Counted from the first letter of the stretch, positions 26,738-35,140 are shown. The stretch: 64,000 nt of DNA from Arthrobacter sp. Bi26 (GCF_918697925.1 NZ_CAKKMF010000020.1:1-64000), one strand, 5' to 3'. Numbers and translations are program-made. Notes: a model not told the origin generated them from the sequence alone.

Positions 26738-28033
26738 ATGGCTGACCTCCGTCAGCCCGCGTCTGCCCAAGATCAGCTTCCAGAGCCGCTGCTAAGTCCC
26801 TCGCCAGCCGCCGCCGGTGCTGCCTTGCCCGCCCCGTTGGCCGCCGGCGTCGGTCAGTCCCCGCTCCCGGCCGCTCCGGCGTTTGGGCACCGCTCCATCG
26901 CCGAGGTGCTGACCAGCGCGGCGGCGAGCCTGGGTGTCCCGGGATTCGAAAACAAACTGAATCTTCCGCCCGCCAAACGCGTGTGCGTGGTGCTGGCCGA
27001 CGGACTGGGCCGCAGCCTGTTGAAGCAGAAGATCGCCCACACCCCGTTCCTGCGCACCCTCGTGCAGGCCGGCCAGGGCCAGGTGCCCGTGGCGCTGGAC
27101 TCGGCCTTCCCGTCCACCACCGCGGCATCCCTCGCCAGCTTTGGCACCGGACTGTCGGCGGGCCAGCACGGCATGGTGGGCTACGACGTCCTGGACCCGG
27201 ATCAGGACCGGGTAGTGAACATGCTTGGCAACTGGGACGCCGGCGTGGACCCGCGGACGTGGCAGCCGTTCCCCACCGTTTTCGAAAGGGCCGCGGAGCA
27301 CGTCGATGTCACGACCGTCAGCCTCCCGCAGTTCAGCACCTCGGCTATGACCGAGGCCGCGCTCCGCGGAGGCCGTTTCATCACCGGAACCACATCGCAC
27401 GCCCGGACCGAAGCGGCCGCCGAGGCCATGGCCGGCGCCGGGCCCTCGCTGATGTACTTCTATGTCAATGAGCTCGACAAGGCCGGGCACCGCCACGGCT
27501 GCCAGTCACCGCAGTGGGAGCACCAGCTCGAAGAACTCGATGCCACGGTGCGGCGGCTCCACGCCACGCTGCCGGCCGGCACCACCGTGCTGCTGACGGC
27601 GGACCACGGCATGGTGGACGTGCCCGAGTCGCAGCGGATCGACTACTCCGCGGAGCCGGCGCTCCTGGCCGGTGTCCGCCACACCGCCGGGGAGCCGCGG
27701 ATGGTCCACCTGTACCTCGAGGATGGAAGGGACGACGCCGCCCGCGCCCGCCTGCTGGCAAACTGGCGGTCCCGTTTCGGAGACAGAATATGGGCCTTCA
27801 CCCGTGAGGAAGCGATCGCGGGCGGGCTGTTCGGTGACGTGCGGGCCGAGGCCGCCTTGCGGATCGGTGACATCATGATCGCGGCCCGGGACTCGCTGGC
27901 GCTCTACGATACGCGCAGGGTCCGGCCCACTGCCTTGGAGGTGGTGGGCCAGCACGGGTCCCTGACGAAAGCCGAGCGGGAAGTGCCGCTGCTCTACTTC
28001 CAGGCTGATGGCAAGAAAGCGCCGCGCGGCTGA
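26738..28033 (+). CDS. Type I phosphodiesterase / nucleotide pyrophosphatase (alkaline phosphatase superfamily)
   Basis: A 431-residue metal-dependent hydrolase. After a Pro/Ala-rich N-terminus it shows the metal site VVLADGLG, the nucleophile region FPSTTAASLASFGTG, GQHGMVGYDV, YFYVNELDKAGHRHG and TADHGMVDVP. This is the ligand pattern of the nucleotide pyrophosphatase/phosphodiesterase group. No signal peptide is evident, so it is probably cytoplasmic. The ATG at 26738 follows the DUF5998 stop by one base. The substrate is not predictable. Confidence 0.88.
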   Translation: MADLRQPASAQDQLPEPLLSPSPAAAGAALPAPLAAGVGQSPLPAAPAFGHRSIAEVLTSAAASLGVPGFENKLNLPPAKRVCVVLADGLGRSLLKQKIAHTPFLRTLVQAGQGQVPVALDSAFPSTTAASLASFGTGLSAGQHGMVGYDVLDPDQDRVVNMLGNWDAGVDPRTWQPFPTVFERAAEHVDVTTVSLPQFSTSAMTEAALRGGRFITGTTSHARTEAAAEAMAGAGPSLMYFYVNELDKAGHRHGCQSPQWEHQLEELDATVRRLHATLPAGTTVLLTADHGMVDVPESQRIDYSAEPALLAGVRHTAGEPRMVHLYLEDGRDDAARARLLANWRSRFGDRIWAFTREEAIAGGLFGDVRAEAALRIGDIMIAARDSLALYDTRRVRPTALEVVGQHGSLTKAEREVPLLYFQADGKKAPRG

Positions 28034-28077
28034 CTGGCCGGTTTCCCGGCGGGTCGCAGCCGTTCGTAGGCGTTCCT

Positions 28078-28097
28078 GGGCGTCATGACTGACGCCC
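28078..28097. terminator. Bidirectional terminator between phosphodiesterase and sepH
   Basis: GGGCGTCA (28078-28085) - TGAC - TGACGCCC (28090-28097), perfect 8-bp arms. It abuts the sepH stop codon and is followed by TTATT on the plus strand. Confidence 0.7.
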
Positions 28098-29522
28098 TTA
28101 TTGGTCGTTGCGGGTTCCGAAGACGATTTCGTCCCAGCTGGGAACGCTGGACCGCTTCGGCTTGGCCGGCTGGCGCTCCGGCTGCTCGGTGCCGGCGTCG
28201 TTCCGGGTAGTGCCGTGGGACTCGCGGTGCTGACGCCGGGATGATCCGCCGCCGATCAATTCATCCAGGCCCGGGCTTGCGGTGGGGGCTTTGCCCGCCG
28301 GGCGCAGCTGCGAGGCCGCGATGGTGACTTCCCGGGTCTCGGTGCTGACGCCGTCGTGCAGTCTCAGGGCATCGTCCTCCTCCGGGAGGCGCGGAGCGAG
28401 GCTCAGGCGGGAAAGCATTGACGGCCTTCCATCGCGGCGCCGGGCGAAGGCATCGGTTTCCGACGGGGCTGCGGCCTCCAGGGCCGGAACCTCTGGCTGC
28501 CCGGGTTGGATGAGGGCAGCGTCAGCTTCGGCAGGGTCGGGTTCGTCGGCCGCAGCGGCTTCGGAGATGGACTGCGGTTCCGTCGCCTGTGGAACCTCGG
28601 GCGCCTCGGGCACCTCTGCCGGACGGGGGTGGGCCGCGGGAACGCCAGTGGTCAGGAGCGTGGCCAAGGCGTCATCCGCGTCCTCGTCCACCCCGATCCG
28701 CTGGCCGCGGCGGGAACGCAGCATGTCCAGCAGCCCGTCGGCGTCCTGTTCCTGGTGGATCCTGTCCTGCTGAAGAAGCATCTGGTGAATAATGCTGTGC
28801 TGGCCGGTCGCTGTGCGGGCTGCGGCCTCGGCATCGGTTTCAAAGTCAAAGGGCCGGTCGGAGACGGCCGTGAGGCGCCGGGCCGGCACGGGACCCTCGA
28901 GCGGCTCGAGTTCGCTCAGTTGCTGGGCCCAGCGGTTAGCGTTTTGCAGGGACTTCCGGGCGGGGTGGAAGGTCCACATGGCCGGCGGCTCCTCGCCGAT
29001 CCCGGCCGGACCGCCGGGCTTGGGCTCGAAGCGGGCCACCACGTTCCAGCTGCCGTCGGGACGTCGCCAGGAATCCCACTCCAGCGTTGAGGGTTCGACG
29101 CCGTAAGCCCTGAGGCGGTGCTCGACCATGTCGCTGAGCGACGCCGGGTTTTCACCGAACACGGAGCGGTAGACGTCGTGGCCCGGGGCGGGGGAGGCAA
29201 CCTCCACCTTGCGGGCCTGCTGGGCGATGTACTCGCGTTCGGCCAGGACTGGGCCCTCATAGCGCTGGACTTTCTCCAGCGGAATTCCGGACAGCTCCGC
29301 CACCTCGGCGGCGGTGGCTCCGTTGCGAATCCTGGTCTGGATGTCGCGCGGAGACATGGCAATAGGGGCTGCGGCCGCGCTGGACGCGGACTTCGCCGAC
29401 ATCCGGCTGGCTGCCACCCTAAGTGCTTCATCGATCGGCAGCTGGAACATCTCGCCGCCGGTGCCACTCAACAGGAGATGCTCTCCGTCGTCGTGGACGC
29501 CTACAAGCCGTAGATCCTGCAT
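28098..29522 (-). CDS. sepH: Septation protein SepH (DUF3071)
   Basis: Cell-division protein that in Streptomyces and mycobacteria stimulates FtsZ assembly. The 474-residue product begins MQDLRLVGVHDDGEHLLLSG. The DUF3071 region contains MSPRDIQTRIRNGATAAEVAELSGIPLEKVQRYEGPVLAEREY, a helix-turn-helix-like stretch. A long disordered Glu/Ala/Pro-rich middle and a conserved short C-terminus (KRSSVPSWDEIVFGTRND) follow. The start at 29522 is chosen over 29567 because GGAGG lies 6 nt upstream and because the family begins M-(Q/R)-(D/E)-L. Three phased 10-bp repeats occur 90-120 bp upstream. Confidence 0.94.
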   Translation of the reverse strand: MQDLRLVGVHDDGEHLLLSGTGGEMFQLPIDEALRVAASRMSAKSASSAAAAPIAMSPRDIQTRIRNGATAAEVAELSGIPLEKVQRYEGPVLAEREYIAQQARKVEVASPAPGHDVYRSVFGENPASLSDMVEHRLRAYGVEPSTLEWDSWRRPDGSWNVVARFEPKPGGPAGIGEEPPAMWTFHPARKSLQNANRWAQQLSELEPLEGPVPARRLTAVSDRPFDFETDAEAAARTATGQHSIIHQMLLQQDRIHQEQDADGLLDMLRSRRGQRIGVDEDADDALATLLTTGVPAAHPRPAEVPEAPEVPQATEPQSISEAAAADEPDPAEADAALIQPGQPEVPALEAAAPSETDAFARRRDGRPSMLSRLSLAPRLPEEDDALRLHDGVSTETREVTIAASQLRPAGKAPTASPGLDELIGGGSSRRQHRESHGTTRNDAGTEQPERQPAKPKRSSVPSWDEIVFGTRNDQ

Positions 29523-29610
29523 ACAAATCCTCCACCCTGGCATTGCTAACAATCGAAACTCTGCCACCAGCGGGACACATTTCGGGTTAGGACGGCAGGC
29601 GCGCCGTGAT

Positions 29611-29640
29611 TTTCCGCGACTTTCCGCGTCTTTCCGCCGG
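29611..29640. repeat. Three 10-bp phased repeats upstream of sepH
   Basis: TTTCCGCGAC, TTTCCGCGTC and TTTCCGCCGG follow one another without gaps (29611, 29621, 29631), one helical turn apart. Read on the sepH strand they are repeated GGAAA elements. They lie in the 332-bp divergent region between sepH (-) and the DUF4193 gene (+), which holds no gene. A TTGACA at 29753-29758 could serve the plus strand, but no matching -10 was found. Confidence 0.6.
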
Positions 29641-29854
29641 TTTTGGCCGGTGTGCGGAAGAGATCGTGGGAAGGGGACCGGCGGGCTCTGGCATTCGGGA
29701 GGCGCTTAAGCAAAAATGACCGACACCGGGCACAAAAACCGCATGTCCGGCGTTGACATCGGTGAACCGCTCCCGGAGCCCAGGGTTACCATCCCGACGG
29801 GCCAACCTGGAGCGGCGAATCAATCGAACGAATGCGGAGTGTGAGCAACAAATA

Positions 29855-30154
29855 ATGGCGACTGATTACGATGCGCCGCGTAAGACCGAAGAAGACCTCA
29901 GCGAGGATTCGATTGAGGCTCTGAAGGCGCGGCGTACGGAGAAGCCTTCCGCAGTGGTGGATGAAGATGAGTCCGACCTCGCCGAAGGCTACGAACTTCC
30001 CGGCGCTGACCTGTCCGGGGAGGAACTGCTGGTCCGGGTCATGCCCGCCCAGGCAGACGAATTCACCTGTGCCTCCTGCTTCCTCGTCCGCCACCGTTCG
30101 CAGATTGCCCGCGAAAAGGACGGCCTTAAGTACTGCAGGGATTGCGAGGGCTAG
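29855..30154 (+). CDS. DUF4193 family zinc-ribbon protein
   Basis: A 99-residue acidic protein starting MATDYDAPRKTEEDLSEDSI. The C-terminal zinc ribbon is FTCASCFLVRHRSQIA...LKYCRDCEG (two CxxC pairs). It is highly conserved and usually essential-looking across Actinobacteria, with unknown function; an association with RNA polymerase or the ribosome has not been shown here. The ATG at 29855 matches the family N-terminus; upstream in-frame starts are rejected. Confidence 0.92.
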   Translation: MATDYDAPRKTEEDLSEDSIEALKARRTEKPSAVVDEDESDLAEGYELPGADLSGEELLVRVMPAQADEFTCASCFLVRHRSQIAREKDGLKYCRDCEG

Positions 30155-30225
30155 GCAGGCGGCAGCCCTGATCAGGAACCCGGATCTCAAAACCCTGTGC
30201 CCGGCGGGTAGGAGGCGGAGAGGAA

Positions 30226-30711
30226 CTAGGAGTTGAGCGCGGCGATAAGTTGCTCCGGGTGGCGGGTGGACGTGAGCCAGTACGGGGTGCGATCCGAGGG
30301 GTCCTCGATCTCGATCCGGACCACCGGATCCACCCATCCGCGGATACACAAGAACGCCAGCCCATTGAGCCGCGTGCCCCGTTCCGCCGTCGCTTCCTTG
30401 CCCCGGAACGCCGTGGCCTTGCCCAGGAACCCGCGTTCAATCGAGGCCCGGCCCACCTTCAGAGTGGTCCTGGTGACAGTGATTGACGGCGTGGACAGCA
30501 CCAGCAGCACGGAAATGACGACGAAGAGCACGATCGCCGCGGTAATGCCGGCCCAGATGCTGATGGGTGCCAGCATGAGGATCCCGGCGCTGGAGAACCC
30601 TGCCGACACCAGCCAGATCCAGAAGTTCGGCCAGAGCTTCTCGGCGTAAAGGACAGTGGAGTCGCTCGGGGCGTTCTTTGGTGCAGGCGCAGCTGCGCTG
30701 GATTCGGGCAT
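30226..30711 (-). CDS. DUF3093 family membrane protein
   Basis: A 161-residue protein with two adjacent transmembrane helices (FWIWLVSAGFSSAGILMLAPISIW and GITAAIVLFVVISVLLVL). A cytoplasmic C-terminal domain follows (VTRTTLKVGRASIERGFLGKATAF ... EIEDPSDRTPYWLTSTRHPEQLIAAL). It is conserved next to dut and DUF4193 in Actinobacteria; the function is unknown. The ATG at 30711 is used; a GTG two codons upstream is equally possible. It is convergent with the DUF4193 gene and divergent from dut. Confidence 0.88.
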   Translation of the reverse strand: MPESSAAAPAPKNAPSDSTVLYAEKLWPNFWIWLVSAGFSSAGILMLAPISIWAGITAAIVLFVVISVLLVLSTPSITVTRTTLKVGRASIERGFLGKATAFRGKEATAERGTRLNGLAFLCIRGWVDPVVRIEIEDPSDRTPYWLTSTRHPEQLIAALNS

Positions 30712-30866
30712 AAGCACAGCTTTTCATCTTTCCCGGGGTATTTCATCTCGGCCCCACGGCCGGCTCCAACGCCGCATCGAGCCCGCTCCAATCCCGTGGG
30801 CGGCGTGCGCGGGCAGGCCAGCGGCGGCTAGGACGATGATCCCTACGGGAGTTAGAGTGAGGGACT

Positions 30867-31385
30867 GTGACTGAAGAAAACACCGCCGTCGCCAGTGCCG
30901 CATTGACGGCCAGCGACGCAGCCTACGGAACGCCCACCTTGACGGTACAGCTGAAAATGCTCGACGACGGGCTTGAGCCGCCGTCGTATGCACACCCGGG
31001 GGACGCCGGCGCCGACCTTCGCGCCCGCGAGGACGTCGTCCTCGCACCGGGGGAGCGCCGCCTCGTTCCCACGGGCGTCTCGATTGCGCTCCCGGATGGC
31101 TTCGTTGCGCTGATCCACCCCCGGTCCGGCCTCGCCACCAAGCACGGACTGACAGTTGTGAACGCCCCTGGCACGGTAGACGCCGGCTACCGCGGAGAAA
31201 TCGCGGTGACACTGCTCAATACGGACCGGGAGGAAGCGATCGAGCTCCGTCGCGGCGATAGAATTGCACAGATGGTCATTCAGCGTGTGGAGTACGCCAG
31301 ATTCCTCCCGGTCGAGGAGCTCGACGGCTCGGTTCGCGGCGGGGGCGGCTTCGGCTCGACCGGCGGTTTCGGCGGACCGGCCTGA
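30867..31385 (+). CDS. dut: Deoxyuridine 5'-triphosphate nucleotidohydrolase (dUTPase)
   Basis: Hydrolyses dUTP to dUMP and pyrophosphate, keeping uracil out of DNA and feeding dTMP synthesis. The 172-residue trimeric-type enzyme carries the five motifs: PGDAGADLRA, PRSGLATKHGL, VNAPGTVDAGYRGEI, RRGDRIAQMVIQ and the C-terminal GGFGSTGGFGG. The GTG start at 30867 follows GAGGGA. An N-terminal extension of about 20 residues precedes the fold. The GTAGGGATCATCGTCC-rich gap to DUF3093 contains the likely divergent promoters. Confidence 0.96.
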   Translation: MTEENTAVASAALTASDAAYGTPTLTVQLKMLDDGLEPPSYAHPGDAGADLRAREDVVLAPGERRLVPTGVSIALPDGFVALIHPRSGLATKHGLTVVNAPGTVDAGYRGEIAVTLLNTDREEAIELRRGDRIAQMVIQRVEYARFLPVEELDGSVRGGGGFGSTGGFGGPA

Positions 31386-31434
31386 GCGCAGGCCCGGCCT
31401 GGCCACGGGAGCCGTTCAGGGTTTGCCGTGCCAC

Positions 31435-31535
31435 ACAGGCGTTAAAGCAATACAGGCACTAAAGCAACACAGACACCCAAGCAACACAGGCACTGAAGCA
31501 ATGAGACACGGAAGCAAGGCAGGCGCTGAGGCAAG
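31435..31535. repeat. Six degenerate 17-bp tandem repeats between dut and DUF3710
   Basis: Units at 31435, 31452, 31469, 31486, 31503 (16 bp) and 31519 share the form ACAGGCACTAAAGCAAC with scattered changes. They occupy most of an otherwise empty 264-bp gap. They are not a multiple of three and show no coding bias. Function is unknown. Confidence 0.75.
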
Positions 31536-31649
31536 ATCAGCGGTGCAGAAAAAATGAGCAGGCGGCCGCAGGGTAGCGGGCGGCCACGCGGACAGGCGCC
31601 AGGACGGCGCCGGGCGGCGGCACAGGATCACAACTGAAGGAGACACCCC

Positions 31650-32381
31650 ATGGTTTTTGGGCGCGGCAGGAAAGCCAAGCAGGAGCAACCGACAGAGCCG
31701 GGCGAGGCCACGGAAGCTGCTATTGACGCCGCCGCGACGCCGGCCGGGAACGCAGCCAAAACCGCCGGCCGGGCCGCGACCGGTCCCTTCGACGTCTCGG
31801 AAATCGACGACCAGGACGGGTACGTGGACCTCGGTGCGCTGCTGATCGCACCCCGTGAGGGACTCCAGCTCCGCCTGGAAGTTGAAGAGGCGAGCCAGCG
31901 CGTCGTCGCCGTCACCATGGACCTGGAGGGCTCGAGCCTGCAGCTGCAGGCCTTCGCCGCCCCCCGCTCCGAGGGCCTGTGGGACGAAATCCGTGAGCAG
32001 ATCGGCCAGTCGGTCGGCAGCCAGGGCGGCCAGGTCGAGGAGGTTGAGGGCAGCTTCGGCACCGAACTCGTGGCCAAGCTTCCCGCCGGCGGCGCGGACG
32101 GCAGCCAGGGGTACCGCGTGGCCCGCTTCATCGGCGTCGACGGCCCGCGCTGGTTCCTCCGCGGCGTCTTCGGCGGCGAGGCAGCCCTGGACCGCGACGC
32201 CGCGGCCGGGCTGGAAGGGCTGTTCCGGCAGATCGTCGTGGTCCGCGGCGAGAACCCCATGCCGCCGCGCGATTTGCTCCAGCTGCGCCTGCCCAAGGAC
32301 ACCGCGGCCGCCCCGTCGCCGCAGGCGGCCCCCGAGTTCGAACAGCCCGAACGCGGACCGGAGATAACCCAGATTGGCTGA
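31650..32381 (+). CDS. DUF3710 family protein
   Basis: A 243-residue soluble protein: charged N-terminus (MVFGRGRKAKQEQ), then the DUF3710 core (GYVDLGALLIAPREGLQLRLEVEE, SSLQLQAFAAPRSEGLWDEIR, RVARFIGVDGPRWFLRGVFGGEAAL, GENPMPPRDLLQLRLP). It is an actinobacterial family of unknown function, conserved downstream of dut. AAGGAG lies 9 nt before the ATG. It overlaps the next gene by 8 bp and starts a probable operon with the OB-fold and DUF3159 genes. Confidence 0.9.
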   Translation: MVFGRGRKAKQEQPTEPGEATEAAIDAAATPAGNAAKTAGRAATGPFDVSEIDDQDGYVDLGALLIAPREGLQLRLEVEEASQRVVAVTMDLEGSSLQLQAFAAPRSEGLWDEIREQIGQSVGSQGGQVEEVEGSFGTELVAKLPAGGADGSQGYRVARFIGVDGPRWFLRGVFGGEAALDRDAAAGLEGLFRQIVVVRGENPMPPRDLLQLRLPKDTAAAPSPQAAPEFEQPERGPEITQIG

Positions 32382-32829
32382 TGCCGCCGGCAGGAAAGCC
32401 GCCGCCGCTGTGTCGGTCCGGGACCTGCCGGACCGCGGGCGGGTGCTGTGCCATGGCTTCATCGAGTCCGTCACGTACATGCCCGCCAACCAGGTGGCAT
32501 CCTTCATCGCGATCCTGATCGATCACGATACGCCCGCCCCCGTCACCCGCTTCCCGGGCCTGAGTGCCAAAGCCGGAGCCGGCGCCGGAACGGCCAGCAG
32601 CCTGCCCGCCAACGGCGTGTCCACCCACCGGGTGCGTCCCAGCGCGCAGCGCCAGCGGCCCACCGGGCCCAAGGAACGGCTGCGCGTCGTGTGGCTGGGC
32701 CGGCGCCGGATCCCCGGCGTCGACGCCGGAACGGAGCTCCGGCTCGAGGGCATGGTCACCATGCGCGACGGGCTGCCCACGATCTTCAATCCCCGCTACG
32801 AAATACTCTCCCGCCAGGAGGAGCAATGA
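32374..32829 (+). CDS. OB-fold nucleic-acid-binding protein
   Basis: A 151-residue protein with an OB-fold-like pattern (GRVLCHGFIESVTYMPANQVASFIAILIDHD ... RLRVVWLGRRRIPGVDAGTELRLEGMVTMRDGLPTIFNPRYEIL). It is conserved between DUF3710 and DUF3159 genes in Actinobacteria. The TTG at 32374 overlaps the DUF3710 stop and has GGAG 10 nt upstream; a GTG at 32410 is the alternative. Its stop overlaps the next start (ATGA). Nucleic-acid binding is inferred from the fold only. Confidence 0.82.
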   Translation: MADAAGRKAAAAVSVRDLPDRGRVLCHGFIESVTYMPANQVASFIAILIDHDTPAPVTRFPGLSAKAGAGAGTASSLPANGVSTHRVRPSAQRQRPTGPKERLRVVWLGRRRIPGVDAGTELRLEGMVTMRDGLPTIFNPRYEILSRQEEQ

Positions 32830-33641
32830 CCTTGCCAGAACCCCCCGAGTTGGCCCCCCAGCGGGAAGACAGGGACACCGGCCGGCAGGAGCCGGGGGAA
32901 GCCGGGGGCGGCAACCGGGACATTTCCGAGCCCACCGCAGCCCAGCCCGCCGCAGCCCAGCCAAGCGTCGCCCAACTTGCCCAGGACTACGCGGCCAAGG
33001 CCGGCCTGCACCGGTCGAGCAACGGCAACATCGACGTGCTCAAGAGCGCCGGCGGCATCCAGGGCATCGCCGAGAGCATCCTGCCGGGCCTCGTCTTCCT
33101 GATTGCCTTCACCATCGACAGGGAAAACCTGACGCTGGCTGTCATCGCTTCCCTGGCGGTGGCCGCCGCCTTTACCGTGGCACGGCTTCTCCAGCGCAAA
33201 CCGCTGACGCAGGCGCTGGCGGGTTTCATCGGCGTCGGACTCTCCGCATGGCTGGCCACCTCGACCGGCAAGGCAGAGAACTTCTATGTTTTGGGGTTCT
33301 TCACCAACATCGGCTACATCCTGGCCATGTCCATCTCCGTGTTCGTGCGCTGGCCGATCGCCGGCTTGCTCTTCGGCTTCATCCGCAACGAGGGCCTGGA
33401 ATGGCGCAAGGACCCGAAACGGGTCAGGGCCTACAGCATCGGCACCTGGGTGATAGTTTCCGTGCTGGTCCTGCGGCTCGTGGTGCAGGTGCCGCTGTAC
33501 TTCATGGGGGAGCAGGGCTTCGCCGCCCTCGCCACCACCCGGCTCCTCATGGGCGCCCCGCTCTACATCCTCGGCATCTGGATTGCCTGGCTGCTCACCC
33601 GGCCGGCCCCGGTGCCCGCCGGAGCCAAAGAGCCCAACTGA
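32826..33641 (+). CDS. DUF3159 family multi-pass membrane protein
   Basis: A 271-residue protein with a hydrophilic Pro/Glu/Ala-rich N-terminus. About five to six transmembrane helices follow (ESILPGLVFLIAFTI; LTLAVIASLAVAAAFTVARLL; ALAGFIGVGLSAWLATS; NFYVLGFFTNIGYILAMSISVFV; TWVIVSVLVLRLVVQVPLYF; LYILGIWIAWLLT). The conserved loop GFIRNEGLEWRKDPKRVRAYS marks DUF3159. The start overlaps the OB-fold gene by 4 bp. Its steady position before trkA genes hints at a role near potassium transport, but no function is established. Confidence 0.9.
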   Translation: MTLPEPPELAPQREDRDTGRQEPGEAGGGNRDISEPTAAQPAAAQPSVAQLAQDYAAKAGLHRSSNGNIDVLKSAGGIQGIAESILPGLVFLIAFTIDRENLTLAVIASLAVAAAFTVARLLQRKPLTQALAGFIGVGLSAWLATSTGKAENFYVLGFFTNIGYILAMSISVFVRWPIAGLLFGFIRNEGLEWRKDPKRVRAYSIGTWVIVSVLVLRLVVQVPLYFMGEQGFAALATTRLLMGAPLYILGIWIAWLLTRPAPVPAGAKEPN

Positions 33642-33647
33642 CCTGAT

Positions 33648-33702
33648 GCGCTATCAGTTATGGCCGTTCCCCAGCCTTGGGAACGGCCATAACTGATAGC
33701 GC
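33648..33702. terminator. Very long bidirectional terminator hairpin
   Basis: Perfect 24-bp arms (33648-33671 and 33679-33702) with a 7-nt loop CAGCCTT lie in the gap between convergent DUF3159 (+) and trkA (-) genes. No U-tract follows. Confidence 0.85.
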
Positions 33703-33724
33703 AACTATTGAGAGCGGAACTGCC

Positions 33725-34468
33725 CTAGCCGTCGAACCCGTCGTCCGCGGCCGGCTGGGTGCCGTGGCGGTGCTGGTCCGAGGTCACCGGGTGCTGGTCC
33801 TCAAGCGGGGATTCGGGTGCCAGCAGGGCGCGGAGTTCGTCCTCGGCCGCGATCGTGGTGACAAAGAACAGTTCGTCGCCGCCGTCGATCACGTCGTCGC
33901 GGCTCGGCGTGATGGGCGCCTGGTCCCGCAGGATCGCCACGAGGGTGGAGTCCTCGGGCCACTGGACATCGCCCACGGTCAGCCCGATCACATGGGAGTC
34001 GTGCGGGACAGTGAACTCCACGAGCGAGGACACTCCGGTCTGGAGCGTCAGCAGCCGGACGAGGTCACCGATCTCCACCGCCTCCTCCACCAGGGCGGTC
34101 ATGAGCTGCGGGGTGTTGACCGCGACGTCGACGCCCCAGGAGTCATCGAACATCCAGTCGTTCTTGGGGTTGTTGACCCGGCCGACGGTGCGCCCGACGC
34201 CGAATTCTGTCTTGGCCAGCAGCGAGACGACGAGGTTGACCTTGTCGTCACCGGTGGCGGAGACCACGACGTCGGCGTCCTCGAGTTTGGCGTCCTGCAG
34301 GGTGCTCAGCTCACAGGCATCACCGACCAGCCAGTGCGCGCCGCGCAGCCCGCTGCGGCCGATGACCTCCGGCTTCTCGTCGATCAGCAGGATTTCGTGC
34401 TTGTGGGCCAACAGCTCGCGGGCAATCGAGGAACCGACGCTTCCGGCACCGACGATGACGACTTTCAC
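33725..34468 (-). CDS. ceoC: TrkA-type potassium uptake regulatory protein (CeoC-like)
   Basis: A 247-residue RCK protein: N-terminal Rossmann domain with MKVVIVGAGSVGSSIARELL (nucleotide-binding GxGxxG), VSATGDDKVNLVVSLLAKTEF, and a C-terminal TrkA_C domain (SSLVEFTVPHDSHVIGLTVGDVQWPEDSTLVAILRD). It has a His/Asp-rich extension of about 25 residues. The GTG start directly follows the TGA of the upstream trkA gene. Two adjacent single-RCK proteins occur in the same order in mycobacteria (ceoB-ceoC). They probably gate a Trk/Kup-type transporter in response to nucleotides. Confidence 0.92.
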   Translation of the reverse strand: MKVVIVGAGSVGSSIARELLAHKHEILLIDEKPEVIGRSGLRGAHWLVGDACELSTLQDAKLEDADVVVSATGDDKVNLVVSLLAKTEFGVGRTVGRVNNPKNDWMFDDSWGVDVAVNTPQLMTALVEEAVEIGDLVRLLTLQTGVSSLVEFTVPHDSHVIGLTVGDVQWPEDSTLVAILRDQAPITPSRDDVIDGGDELFFVTTIAAEDELRALLAPESPLEDQHPVTSDQHRHGTQPAADDGFDG

Positions 34469-35140
34469 TCAGGACTCCTTGGCGGGGGATTTGGCGAGAA
34501 TATGGCCGATCTCGGAGCTCCGGTCCACGTTCAGCATGGCGTGGACGGTGTCGCCGTCCTGATATGACGTGCTGGCAGCGGGCAGCATGCCCTCACCGAA
34601 CCGGGTCAGATACGCGATCCGGATGCCGGCCGCCTTCTCGATCGAGGAGATCGGGTGCCCGATCCAGTCGGGGTTAAGGTCAACCTCGGCGAGGACCAGC
34701 CGGCCCGAGGGCTCCCGGTAGTCGCCGGCGATGTGCTGTTCGGGCAGGATGCGGCGCAGTACCTGGTCGGCGCTCCAGCGGACCGCGGCGACCGTGGGAA
34801 TGCCGAGGCGCTGGTAGATTTCGGCGCGGCCCGGATCGTAGATCCTGGCCACCACATGAGGAACGTGGAACGTCTCCCTCGCCACCCGGGTGGCGAGGAT
34901 GTTGGAGTTGTCGCCGCTGGAAACGGCGGCGAAGGCATAGGCTTCCTCGACGCCGGCCCGCTTCATCGTCTCGCGGTCAAACCCGACCCCGGTGACCTTC
35001 CGTCCGGAAAACCCTGTGCGGAGCCGCCGGAAGGCGCGGTCATCCTGGTCGATGATGGCCACCGAATGGCCGGCGTCCTCGAGCGTGTGTGCCAGGGTTG
35101 ACCCGACACGGCCACAACCCATGATCACGAAGTGCGCCAC
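34469..35140 (-). CDS. ceoB: TrkA-type potassium uptake regulatory protein (CeoB-like)
   Basis: A 223-residue RCK protein: MAHFVIMGCGRVGSTLAHTLEDAGHSVAIIDQDD (Rossmann motif with acidic ribose-binding end), VSSGDNSNILATRVARETF, and a C-terminal TrkA_C domain (GRLVLAEVDLNPDWIGHPISSIEKAAGIRIAYLTRFGE). The GTG start at 35140 has AGGAGG 5-6 nt upstream. It is the first gene of the two-gene ceoB-ceoC operon and is divergent from the KimA-like permease, its likely functional partner. Confidence 0.92.
   Translation of the reverse strand: MAHFVIMGCGRVGSTLAHTLEDAGHSVAIIDQDDRAFRRLRTGFSGRKVTGVGFDRETMKRAGVEEAYAFAAVSSGDNSNILATRVARETFHVPHVVARIYDPGRAEIYQRLGIPTVAAVRWSADQVLRRILPEQHIAGDYREPSGRLVLAEVDLNPDWIGHPISSIEKAAGIRIAYLTRFGEGMLPAASTSYQDGDTVHAMLNVDRSSEIGHILAKSPAKES

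Noticed and set aside
29753-29854. Longer DUF4193 protein from TTG 29753
   Set aside because: The extension is Arg/Ser-rich and not family-like; the family begins at MATDYDAPRK (29855).
31435-31535. Six 17-bp units considered as a CRISPR array
   Set aside because: Contiguous short tandem units with no spacers and no cas genes nearby.
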